This document shows positions 1 through 9,600 of a stretch of DNA of 64,000 nucleotides, in pieces; positions within the stretch are counted from its first letter, which is position 1; every line of letters begins with the position of its first letter. The position numbers and the translations under genes were made by a program. Below the pieces are notes generated by a model. That model was not told where the DNA came from. It ran no database searches and was given only the letters and a program-made list of their open reading frames with translations. The DNA lies in the IMG/VR virus record IMGVR_UViG_3300035670_008749, positions 1-64,000 of that record; one strand, written 5' to 3'. The DNA is from a virus.

Positions 1-3000
1 TCTCAGGATCTTCAGGAACAAGTGGATCATCAGGATCTTCAGGAACTAGTGGAAGCTCAGGATCTTCAGGAACAAGTGGATCATCAGGATCTTCAGGAAC
101 TAGTGGAAGCTCAGGATCTTCAGGAACTAGTGGAAGCTCAGGATCTTCAGGAACATCAGGTTCTTCAGGAACAAGCGGATCTTCAGGAACTAGTGGAAGC
201 TCAGGATCTTCAGGAACAAGTGGATCATCAGGATCTTCAGGAACTAGTGGATCATCAGGATCTTCGGGAACATCAGGTTCTTCGGGAACTAGTGGATCTT
301 CGGGATCTTCAGGATCTTCAGGAACAAGTGGAACATCAGGTTCTTCAGGAACTAGTGGAAGCTCAGGATCTTCAGGAACTAGTGGATCTTCAGGAACTAG
401 TGGAAGCTCAGGATCTTCAGGAACAAGTGGTTCTTCAGGAACAAGTGGATCCTCAGGAACTAGTGGAAGCTCAGGATCTTCTGGAACAAGTGGAACTAGA
501 GGAACAAGTGGAACATCAGGTTCTTCTGGAACTAGTGGAAGCTCAGGATCTTCAGGAACAAGTGGATCATCAGGAACTAGTGGAAGCTCAGGATCTTCAG
601 GAACAAGTGGATCATCGGGAACATCAGGATCTTCAGGAACAAGTGGAAGCTCAGGATCTTCAGGAACTAGTGGATCTTCAGGAACTAGCGGAAGCTCAGG
701 ATCTTCAGGAACAAGTGGATCATCGGGAACATCGGGATCTTCAGGAACAAGTGGTACAGGATTTACTGCTATTTCGCCGACGACAAACAATAATGTACTA
801 ACAGCTAACGGAACAACTAACACTGCTAATTCAGAACCAAATTTAACATTTAATGATTTAACTAATCTATTAACAGTTACAGGTACAGAAATAATAAATG
901 ATTCAACAAATAGCGGTATATCTCTAGAAATTAATTCTACTCCTTCTACTGCTGTTGCTTACACTTCTATTGACATTCTAACTCAGGGAGATGGCACAAA
1001 CGCTACGGATTTATTTGGAGTTAATGCTGATGTGTCTAAAGGAACACTCAAACAAGTAGCATTTAAAGGAAATGTTGATGGAGCAATTGATTACAATAGG
1101 GTATTCCAAGGTACTATAGCAAACGCAGCCAAAGGATCAGAAAATACTATATTTTATGGAGTCAACAGCGTTTCTACTAGCGCTAATGACGAAGAGTATG
1201 GATTTAATTTAACAGTTAATGGTAAAGGGTCTACAACTTCAGATAAATTTGGAGGATACATCTTAGTAGAAAACCCTAATAGAAAAAGTTTCGGAATAGA
1301 CATAGTGGTTAGAGATGCTGATGAGAACTACGGTATACGATCACAAGTTAAAGGAGGCAGTGGACCTGCTAATTACGCGGTTTATGCGTCAAATACATCT
1401 ACTATAGGAACAGCAGGGCCTGAACAGCAATGGGGAGGTTATTTTGAAGCAGCTGCTAGCGGGGATCCGGGAACAATGACAAAGTTCGGAATTCAGACGA
1501 TAGCTATAGGAGACGGATCTACTAACTATGGCGCAAACTTTTATGCTTCGGGTGCCGACCTTACCAACTATGGTTTATATTCTATGGTTGATGGACCTTC
1601 AGGAAGCATAGAAAACGTAGCAGTATTTGGAATAAATAGTTCGTCTATTTCTGCAGGAGGGGACTCAGAATATGGTGGATTCTTTATAGTTGACGCAAAG
1701 GGATCTCCCATAAGCACACTAAAGTACGGTGTGAGATCCATTGTAGATAGGTCAGGAGCAACAGGATACGGGGTACTTTCGCAAGTTAATGGTTCTGACA
1801 TTAATAACTATGGAGGTTATTTTGGAGTTAGTGGCACTTCAGGACCGGAAAACTACGGGGTTTACGCTTCTAACGAATCAGCTGTAGGCGCATTGAAGGA
1901 GGATCAGTGGGGAGGTTATTTTGAAGCAGTTGGTGCAGGACTCACCTCCGCAATGATCAAATATGGAGTTGACACTAGTGTTGCTAATGATGGAAGAATT
2001 AGCTATGGGGTTAGAACATCTGTTACCTCAGCAGATGAGTCTAACTGGGGAGTATATGCCGAGCTTAGCGGAACTTCTGGTGATAGAGGAAACGCGGCAG
2101 TATATGGAAGAAATAGCATTTCTAATCCTAACCCGCCAGGAAAAGGTGGACGTCCTGAATGGGGTGGATCCTTTGAAGTGGACGGAATAGGATTAACTGG
2201 AGGCACAGATAAGTTTGGCGTAGCTGGAAGAGTCACCCTAGCATCAAGATATTCATATGGAGTTTGGGGTCTTGCTCAAGATGCAGAAAGCGGTAGTTAC
2301 GGGGGATATTTTCTAGCCAAGGGAACTTCAGGATCAAATGCTGCTGTATCTGCAATAAACAGTTCTGTTAATGGCGCTGGATCTGATGCACAACACGGCG
2401 GATACTTTGAATCCTCTGGTGTAGGTTTACCATCATCAACAACCAAATATGGTATAGAAGCTAACGTAAACGGAAATGGTAAAACTCACTACGGGGTATT
2501 ATCGGTAGTTGAGGATGGAAACCAAACCAACTATGGCGTATATACAAAAGTACAGGGCACTTCTGGATCGAATTATGGAGTATACTCAATAAACGTATCT
2601 ACTGAGTCTGGTACTGACAGTCAATGGGCAGGATATTTTGAAGCATCTGCCACCGGAGGTTTAGGTACGAATAAGCACGGTATAGAGATATCAGTTAAAC
2701 ACTCAGCAGGAAATCACTACGGGGTTAAATCGGAAGTTCAGGGAGCCACTAACATTAATTACGGGGTAAAATCATCTGTCACAGGGTCAGCTGGTACAGC
2801 TAATTATGCAGTTCATGCAGTAAACTCTTCCTTTGATAACGGAGGCGGAGATACTCAATGGGGAGGATATTTCGAAGTTAGTGGGTCTTCGGGTTCAGGA
2901 GCTAAGTATGGCGTACAAGTTATTGCTACAGGAGCAGCTGGTACAAATTACGGAGTTCACGTAGAAACAACCTCAGGGAGCATTAATTATTCACTCTATG

Positions 3001-3437
3001 CTAATAAAGGAAGGCACACTTTCTATCACGATCCTAATACAGAATTAGGGGTAAATGATCCGGAAGGATATGGCGATATAGTGTATTTCGGCGGTGGGGG
3101 AAGCACATTTAATGCTGGTGATGTTGTTTATTTAGATAATGCGGGAGATTGGTTACAAACGGATGCAGCTGCAACTGGTACTGCCATTAATATGCTAGCT
3201 GTTGCACTAGGGACTGCCCCTAGTGATGGACTACTAGTTAGGGGATATGTTCGATATTCTGTATGGGGTTTTAACTCAGGAGAACCTCTATATTTAGAAA
3301 CTGGCGTACCTGGGGGAATTACAGGAACAGCTCCTAGTGCTGCTGGTGAAGTCGTAAGAATTATTGGGTATTGTACAGATGCAGCAAATAGGGATAAGAT
3401 CTACTTTAATCCCGATGGAAGTTGGATAGAAATATAA
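1..3437 (+). CDS. Giant tail fibre / adhesin with collagen-like tract (5' partial)
   Basis: The gene enters from the left edge: reading from base 3, the frame is open to the stop at 3435-3437. The first ~250 residues are an uninterrupted Gly-X-Y tract (X/Y almost only Ser or Thr), a collagen-like stalk. After a short linker come about eight ~80-residue repeats, each with Asn-Tyr-Gly-Val-Tyr-like and Trp-Gly-Gly-Tyr-Phe-Glu-like strands. The C-terminal ~140 residues (from about 3010) lose the repeat and contain a Gly-rich turn; they may form the tip. Collagen-like stalks and repeated beta modules are common in phage fibres, and the next genes are also adhesin-like, so a virion fibre role is likely. 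The true start lies outside the window. A GTG at 1032 could be taken as a start, but the frame stays open upstream of it, so it is internal. Confidence 0.8.
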   Translation, partial: SGSSGTSGSSGSSGTSGSSGSSGTSGSSGSSGTSGSSGSSGTSGSSGSSGTSGSSGTSGSSGTSGSSGSSGTSGSSGSSGTSGSSGSSGTSGSSGTSGSSGSSGSSGTSGTSGSSGTSGSSGSSGTSGSSGTSGSSGSSGTSGSSGTSGSSGTSGSSGSSGTSGTRGTSGTSGSSGTSGSSGSSGTSGSSGTSGSSGSSGTSGSSGTSGSSGTSGSSGSSGTSGSSGTSGSSGSSGTSGSSGTSGSSGTSGTGFTAISPTTNNNVLTANGTTNTANSEPNLTFNDLTNLLTVTGTEIINDSTNSGISLEINSTPSTAVAYTSIDILTQGDGTNATDLFGVNADVSKGTLKQVAFKGNVDGAIDYNRVFQGTIANAAKGSENTIFYGVNSVSTSANDEEYGFNLTVNGKGSTTSDKFGGYILVENPNRKSFGIDIVVRDADENYGIRSQVKGGSGPANYAVYASNTSTIGTAGPEQQWGGYFEAAASGDPGTMTKFGIQTIAIGDGSTNYGANFYASGADLTNYGLYSMVDGPSGSIENVAVFGINSSSISAGGDSEYGGFFIVDAKGSPISTLKYGVRSIVDRSGATGYGVLSQVNGSDINNYGGYFGVSGTSGPENYGVYASNESAVGALKEDQWGGYFEAVGAGLTSAMIKYGVDTSVANDGRISYGVRTSVTSADESNWGVYAELSGTSGDRGNAAVYGRNSISNPNPPGKGGRPEWGGSFEVDGIGLTGGTDKFGVAGRVTLASRYSYGVWGLAQDAESGSYGGYFLAKGTSGSNAAVSAINSSVNGAGSDAQHGGYFESSGVGLPSSTTKYGIEANVNGNGKTHYGVLSVVEDGNQTNYGVYTKVQGTSGSNYGVYSINVSTESGTDSQWAGYFEASATGGLGTNKHGIEISVKHSAGNHYGVKSEVQGATNINYGVKSSVTGSAGTANYAVHAVNSSFDNGGGDTQWGGYFEVSGSSGSGAKYGVQVIATGAAGTNYGVHVETTSGSINYSLYANKGRHTFYHDPNTELGVNDPEGYGDIVYFGGGGSTFNAGDVVYLDNAGDWLQTDAAATGTAINMLAVALGTAPSDGLLVRGYVRYSVWGFNSGEPLYLETGVPGGITGTAPSAAGEVVRIIGYCTDAANRDKIYFNPDGSWIEI
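3..758 (+). repeat. Collagen-like Gly-(Ser/Thr)-Ser coding repeat
   Basis: About 250 codons in frame 3 have Gly at every third position with GSS and GTS triplets in irregular order. One Arg interrupts the X/Y positions near 497. At DNA level this is a degenerate 9-base array of gga-tct-tca and gga-act-agt units. Such arrays recombine easily, so the copy number probably varies. Other frames are also open here but encode low-complexity shadows. Confidence 0.9.
1137..2990 (+). repeat. Eight ~80-residue fibre repeats
   Basis: The Asn-(Tyr/Ala)-(Gly/Ala)-Val-Tyr-like element recurs near 1137, 1371, 1611, 1851, 2091, 2334, 2571 and 2803, a period of about 240 bases. In most units it is followed about 20 residues later by Trp-Gly-Gly-Tyr-Phe-Glu. 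The units have diverged, which fits repeated beta domains along a fibre shaft. Confidence 0.8.
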
Positions 3438-3441
3438 TATT

Positions 3442-4611
3442 ATGCCTAAGGTAAACGGAGCAACTATAACATCAGAATCTAAAATAATGGGTAGAAGTGT
3501 TACCTCCATGTCGGGAATTATGGGGGTTAAAACCAAGAACATCCCCGGTTGGCCATCTGCTGCTTCTGGTCCTACTAATATTAGTCCCCCAGATATATTT
3601 GCCAACATCAGTCCGCCTCTGCTTTGGAACAATTACGGTGCACAAGCTAGCAGAGGAATATGGACCGGCACAGGAGACATATCATATCTTTATAAATGGT
3701 TTTCCAACGGCGAACTTATATCAACACAAGGTCCCTATCCATACGTAGATAGTAAAGGTAATATAAACGATTCCCCTCCTACGATAATGGTCGGACCTAG
3801 CGTGATGTTTACCACATTGGAGCTTCAAGTAACTGCGACTGATGATCTTGGTTCAACCACAGTTTCGACAAGTGCCCCGGTAGAGGATGCTAATTTAAAT
3901 ACCTTCCTAGCAAATTCGGGAATATCAGCTGAAAATAGAGTTGCAGCCTTGCAGTATTTACAAAAAGAGCTGATCGTTGGTGGTATTTTATCTAACAACT
4001 CGGCTAATTTAGATTATTATCCTTTTGCGGGAGAGGATGAATATCAAAATAAATGGTCTCTTGGAAATCCCTCTGAATATTTACAGTTTAGTGGATCCTG
4101 GAGTCATAGTGCTAATGGATCACAAACTAATGGAGGAATAGCAACAAGTACGAAGACATTTAATAATGAAATTAATAATCTGACCTGGGCTTATGGAATG
4201 TACACTAATACTAACGTGACAGAAAGCTCAATAGACCTATCTTTTAATACTATATACGGAAACTGGGAATTTGGAGCACAGCGTGATGTAGAAGGAGCAA
4301 GAAAAGTCTATTGGACTAGGCCAGGGGGAACAATTGATACTTCTATATCATCAGTAAGCTCAACTGGGCTTTCTGGACTATATAGGTACGGGCAAAATCC
4401 GCCTAATGAAATGATAGTAATATCCGGCGGAACAGTTCTGGGTCCAGTTTCTTTTGTGGGGGTATTCGAAGCAGCAAGAGGATATACTTTCGTTATAGGT
4501 GGGACAGGATCGACTAAAAACTTCCAATTTGCTTTTAATGGAAACAACTTTGTATATTGGGGACCACTTAAAACTATCCTAGAGAATTATAACACGATGT
4601 TAGGTAGATAA
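3442..4611 (+). CDS. Probable tail fibre / virion adhesin
   Basis: This 389-residue protein starts four bases after the giant fibre gene. Residues ~55-150 look like an immunoglobulin/PKD-type beta domain (Pro-rich start, 'YKWFSNGE' and 'LQVTATDDLGS' strands). The rest is rich in Ser, Thr, Asn, Gly and aromatic residues, as in beta-rich receptor-binding proteins. There is no signal peptide or membrane segment. Position between other adhesin genes supports a tail role. I do not recognise a named family for the C-terminal part. Confidence 0.6.
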   Translation: MPKVNGATITSESKIMGRSVTSMSGIMGVKTKNIPGWPSAASGPTNISPPDIFANISPPLLWNNYGAQASRGIWTGTGDISYLYKWFSNGELISTQGPYPYVDSKGNINDSPPTIMVGPSVMFTTLELQVTATDDLGSTTVSTSAPVEDANLNTFLANSGISAENRVAALQYLQKELIVGGILSNNSANLDYYPFAGEDEYQNKWSLGNPSEYLQFSGSWSHSANGSQTNGGIATSTKTFNNEINNLTWAYGMYTNTNVTESSIDLSFNTIYGNWEFGAQRDVEGARKVYWTRPGGTIDTSISSVSSTGLSGLYRYGQNPPNEMIVISGGTVLGPVSFVGVFEAARGYTFVIGGTGSTKNFQFAFNGNNFVYWGPLKTILENYNTMLGR

Positions 4612-4626
4612 TATATAAATATTGAA

Positions 4627-5658
4627 ATGGCTAGAGCTTTCGCATACAGTGCATCAGGAACACCTATCCCAGGAACAAAGAAATTATCAACTTTGTATTT
4701 CCAGGATGAGAACCTCGATTATTCATCAAATCCAGGTGGATTAACTTGGTGGCAGGGACCAGATGAAAATTTGGGATATATTATAACAAGAGCAGTTCCA
4801 TCACAGGATCACCCAACTCCTCTTGGGAATATAGGATCTGTAAAATTTTTTAGAACATCATCTTTTACAGAATCTGAGTTTATTTCTTTAGCACAATCAA
4901 TAGCTGGGCAAACCTTTGTTAGTGGAGATGCAGCTAAAATCTGGCTTAATTCTAATAACTATTGGACTTCTTATGAATCAATATATAATCCCACACTTCA
5001 GGTTTACTTAGACGCGGGTAATTCTTCGTCATACGGAGGAGTTGGTTCAACATGGAACGATTTAAGCGGAATAGGAAATAATGCAACACTAATTAATACT
5101 CCCACTTACAATTCATCGTCTGGCGGATATTTTAGTTTTAGCGATACATCATTTGAATATGCAACTATTCCCAACATTGGAGATCTATCCACTTGGACAG
5201 TTGAGGCTTGGGCTAGACCACAAAAATCATTAACAGGAAAGGTCACAATGATTGTTGGTAATCAATATAATCTAGCAACAAAGCTTAATTTTTCGCTCGG
5301 AACTAATAATGCTCCAACTAATTATAACATGACTGCAGGATTTTTTGACGGATCGTGGAAAAGCGCTAATGGTTATACGGTTCCCACATTAAATACCTGG
5401 TACCATTTTGTTGGAACATACGATGGATCAACGGTTAAATTATACGTTAACGGATCATTGTCATCTTCTTTTTCTGTATCAGGAACTCCTCAATCTGGGG
5501 GCGAAATTAGAATAGCAAGAAGATGGGACAGTGCATCTAATAATGCAGCAAACTTCTTTGATGGTGATATAAGTATAGTTAGAGTTTATGGAAGCGCTCT
5601 TAATTTAGTAGATGTACAAGGTAATTTTAACGCATCAAGACACAGATATTCTATTTAA
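4627..5658 (+). CDS. Tail adhesin with LamG / concanavalin-like lectin domain
   Basis: This 343-residue protein has two parts. Residues 1-~118 are a domain shared with the next gene (LDYSS-x-PGG, WW-x-GP, TP-x-GN-x-G-x-VKF, then -YWTS-). Residues ~120-340 look like a LamG/concanavalin A-like lectin fold: 'VYLDAGN', 'TWNDLSGIGNNA', 'WTVEAWARP', 'WYHFVGTYDGS', 'LYVNGS' and a final strand pair are typical of the Laminin_G_3 group. The likely role is binding surface sugars. The duplicated N-terminal domain would then be the docking part that attaches different heads to the same site. The lectin call is confident; the docking role is inferred. Confidence 0.75.
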   Translation: MARAFAYSASGTPIPGTKKLSTLYFQDENLDYSSNPGGLTWWQGPDENLGYIITRAVPSQDHPTPLGNIGSVKFFRTSSFTESEFISLAQSIAGQTFVSGDAAKIWLNSNNYWTSYESIYNPTLQVYLDAGNSSSYGGVGSTWNDLSGIGNNATLINTPTYNSSSGGYFSFSDTSFEYATIPNIGDLSTWTVEAWARPQKSLTGKVTMIVGNQYNLATKLNFSLGTNNAPTNYNMTAGFFDGSWKSANGYTVPTLNTWYHFVGTYDGSTVKLYVNGSLSSSFSVSGTPQSGGEIRIARRWDSASNNAANFFDGDISIVRVYGSALNLVDVQGNFNASRHRYSI

Positions 5659-5659
5659 T

Positions 5660-6442
5660 ATGGCATCAAGACAGTTTGCATACAATCCCACACAGGCTTC
5701 TATATCTGGAGCAACTTTAGTTGGAACTTTAGCTGTTGGAAGTAGCTCATTAGATTATTCATCAGATCCAGGAGGAATAGATTGGTGGATGGGACCGGAA
5801 GAAAGTACAGGATATGTTATAGCTACCGTTCATACACCATCTGATTTTCCTACCCCAGTAGGAAATGTAGGTACAGTTAAATTCTGGAGAACAAATGCTC
5901 TTAGCGACAGCGAATTTAGAAGTCTAGCAGAATACATAACCGGACAAACTTTTGTCGATGCAGCGGCAGCTAAAACATATTTAAATAATAATAGTTACTG
6001 GACTTCTTGGGCTCCTTCCGCAGTTACATTTTCACAGACATTCACGGGCGGGCAAGCACCGTCCACAGCCACAGAAAACGCATGGACAACATTTAGATCA
6101 CAGCTTACAGGATCTTATACAAGCATGGCTCTTTCAAATAATCTAGGACACAGTATTACAGTTACTGATGCAACTAAAGTACAAGACATAGCTAATGCTT
6201 TAAGAACAGCTACTACGGGTACAAACACCACAGTAGTTATAGGAGCTAATACATGGAGAATAGCTCACGGATGCGTAGCTGGTACTCCTAATGCTAATTC
6301 AATATATTTAACGACTGGAGGATTATGTACATGCGGAGGAACATACACAGTAAGACCCATGATAAAAAATGCCAATTGGGGAGGATTAAATGGAAGTTCT
6401 TGTAACCAGCCTACCCAAACAATAACGCTAACTTTCACATAA
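5660..6442 (+). CDS. Tail adhesin, paralogous N-terminus with different C-terminal head
   Basis: The ATG at 5660 directly follows the upstream stop and begins 'MASRQFAYNP', matching 'MARAFAYSAS' of the previous gene; an upstream in-frame start at 5612 would overlap that gene and is less likely. Residues 1-~117 are clearly paralogous to the previous protein (LDYSS-x-PGG, WW-x-GP, GN-x-GTVKFWRT, GQTFV, YWTSW). The C-terminal ~140 residues are unrelated to LamG: Thr/Ala/Asn-rich, with a cluster of Cys near the end ('LCTCGG' and 'SSC'). The pair shows modular exchange of receptor-binding heads on one anchor. Confidence 0.7.
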   Translation: MASRQFAYNPTQASISGATLVGTLAVGSSSLDYSSDPGGIDWWMGPEESTGYVIATVHTPSDFPTPVGNVGTVKFWRTNALSDSEFRSLAEYITGQTFVDAAAAKTYLNNNSYWTSWAPSAVTFSQTFTGGQAPSTATENAWTTFRSQLTGSYTSMALSNNLGHSITVTDATKVQDIANALRTATTGTNTTVVIGANTWRIAHGCVAGTPNANSIYLTTGGLCTCGGTYTVRPMIKNANWGGLNGSSCNQPTQTITLTFT

Positions 6443-6443
6443 T

Positions 6444-6578
6444 ATGTACTATATAATAGATTTAAGAAAAGACCCACCAGAAAAAGTTCCGGATGTGCAG
6501 TTCGAAACACAGGAAGAATGCTGTAACTGGATAGATGAAAATGGAGACGCATCCATTTACATTATAATCGAAGAATAA
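6444..6578 (+). CDS. Small hypothetical protein, 44 aa
   Basis: A short frame begins with ATG one base after the adhesin stop and ends at 6578. The product starts 'MYYIIDLRKDPPE' and ends in an acidic 'IIIEE', with two adjacent Cys in the middle. The tight spacing and lack of any alternative gene support translation. Function unknown; by position it could be a fibre accessory protein or chaperone. Confidence 0.5.
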   Translation: MYYIIDLRKDPPEKVPDVQFETQEECCNWIDENGDASIYIIIEE

Positions 6579-6637
6579 TTCAATAACTCAAGAAAACTTT
6601 AATCATAAAAGGTCTATAATTTTTAATATAGATAATT

Positions 6638-9600
6638 ATGATTAAAGTTAGAGCTCACACTTGCTATTTAGGCCACAGTGGATATTCAGCACATTCAAGA
6701 TCTTTTTTTAGAGAACTTTCTAAACATGTTGATTTAAGAATAAGGAATTACACATGGGATTCAAATCCTGATTATATAAATGAAACAGACCTAGAAATAA
6801 TCGACAGAATAACTCTTAGAGATCCCGACGGAAAAGATAGCGACTATCCTATTTCACATTCATTTCCAAACTTAAATTGGAAAAATGTAAATTCGGAATT
6901 TACTCCAGATGTTGACATAGTCCTAATGGACATGGATCATTTCTATTTTTACGAAGAATATAATTCTAAAATAAAAATAGCATACACCGTATGGGAAAGC
7001 ACTGAGATACCAAATCACTTCTTTAAACAACTACTAAAATTTGATTACCTCTGGGTAGCCACAGAGTGGCACAAAGAAGTAATAGTAAATCAAGGATATC
7101 CAGAATTTAGAGTCTTTGTAGTAAACGAAGGAGTTAGCAATGAATTTTTTAATGAGGATGGATTTGCAGTTCCAGAGGACTATAATGATAATAGATTTAA
7201 ATTTATTTTCTTTGGTAGATGGGACTATAGAAAATCAGTTCCAGAAATAATAGATTCTTTTCTAAAGGCTTTTCCTAATAACGAGCCAGTAGATCTTATA
7301 ATAAGTGCGGATAATCCATACGCAGTTGATGGAATGAATAGCACAGAAGAAAGAATGAATCACTATGGATTTAATGACGAGAGAATAAAAATAAAACACT
7401 TCTTAACTAGAGAACAGTATGTAAACTACATAAAGAGTGGACATGTGCTAATAACTTGTGCTAGGAGCGAAGGGTGGAATATTCCCCTTATTGAAGCTAT
7501 GGCAGCAGGAACACCAGTGATCTACTCAGATTGGGGAGCTCAATTAGAATTTGCGGGAGGAAAAGGATCTCCCGTAAAAATAAGGACAGAACTACCAGCT
7601 TCGCTTGGTGCAGATCTAGGATTTGCTGGTAACACACCAGGACTTTATGCAGAACCAGACTACGAGGACTTAATAGAGGTATTAAAAGATTGCTTTAATA
7701 ATTATCAGGAGAAAAAAGAGTCTGCTGTTAAGCAGTCTGTTGAAATAAAACAAAAATACAATTGGGAAAAAATAGGGGAGAATGGATATTTCACACTACT
7801 AAAAGTTCTTCCTAGAAAAATAGAGTCAACTCCAAAGGGTGAAGCGGCTGTTGTTCTTTCACATTGCGAGACTAGAGATAAACTTTTGTGCCTAACTAGA
7901 TGTTTGATCAATTTGAAGTCTCAGGGATACTTTGTTATATTATCTTCCCATATATCAGTTCCCGATTACATATTAGATATGTGTGATTATTTTGTATGTG
8001 AAACAGATAATCCTATAGTGGAGAAAAAAGAGTATCACGCTCTTTCAAGAACCACACCAGTTCATTGGTTCAACTATCCAGGAGAATATCAGCTATCGTA
8101 TCCTTTCGATTTTAATCATGGATTTGCAGCTTTAAGACTTATTCAGAATGGTGTTAATGTAGCTATTCAAAACGGATTCAACAAAACACACTTTATAAAT
8201 TATGATTATATAATAGAAGATGAATCAACTATTCCTTCACACTCAGAAGCTTTAGATAGTTTTTCAGTGGTAAGTTATTTATGGAATGCTTATAAATCCA
8301 TCAATTCTGGATTTTTCTCTGCTATAAGCCAAGATTTGTATAAAGCTATAGAATCTACAAGAAAAAAAGCTGACTATTTTAGATTCGATGAGGTTGTAAT
8401 ATTAGAAGACTTTCTTTTCAGATGTATAGAAGAAAGCAGTTTATCGATCAATATAAGAGATCCTAAGGACGAAAAAAAGAAAAATATATTTAACTCCTTC
8501 ATGGTTAAAACTTATCCTTATATAAAGACAAATAAAGGCGGGTACGCTCATATTTATTTAGGTAAAGAAACATCAACAGGAGAGCACTTTGTATGCGTTT
8601 CAGGAACACAAGAAGAGGAGATAAAAGCAGAAATTATATACAACGGAGAAAGTGTAGAAGTCAAAGCACCATTCCATCCTATGAAATTTTTCACAATCCC
8701 AGATGAAATGATGAATAATGGATTTGAAGTTTATGTGCCCGAGTATGATATAAAATATGAATATTCTAAGGATTCTAAATATGCTGATATCAACATACAT
8801 AATAAGGACCTAATTTTTAATCTTTACGAGAGAGAACCTAAATTTAATATCCATTTTATAGATGGTCCTTTCGTAGAAATTAAGAACACTCCCGGTGGAG
8901 TTTTCTTAGTCCAATTCATAGACTCTGACACTAATACTATAAAATACGAGACAGTACTACAGAATAATCATTGGGCAAGATCCTCTTTTAAATACTATAT
9001 AAACTGGTTAATCAAGCTAACTAATTTAAAAACAAATAAAGTTTATGAGTATAGACAAGATTTAACAGGGAAAAGAATTCTTATTTCTTTTGAATCCTCT
9101 TCGTTAGGCGACACCTTAGCTTGGGTTCCTTATGCTGATGAGCTAAGAAAAAAATACAATGCTGATGTTTATGTGTCAACATTTAAAAATTCATTATTTT
9201 CTGGTCAATACCCAGAAGTAAAATTTATTCAACCTGGAACACCTGTTGATAATTTATATGCTTTATATAGGATAGGATGGTTTTATGATGGTGATAGATT
9301 CAATAGCTCTTTGAATCCATCGGACTTTAAAAATGAACCTTTACAAAAAACTGCTTCGGATATCTTAGGAATTGAGTATAGCCCAATACCAGCAAAGCTT
9401 AACTTACCAGATTTACCTAAACCTTTACAAGAACCCTATGTTTGTATTGCTATCCATTCAACAGCACAAGCTAAATACTGGAATAATCCTACAGGATGGC
9501 AAGAAGTTACAGATTGGCTAATATCAAATGGATATAAAGTTGTAATGCTGAGCCTAGAAGAAGATGGATACATGGGTAATTATTATCCAAAGGGTATAAC

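Noticed and set aside
22-801. Open frame with Gln/Leu/Glu-rich repeats at the left end
   Set aside because: Frame-1 shadow of the collagen-like coding repeat; the frame-3 reading runs on into the fibre gene without a stop.
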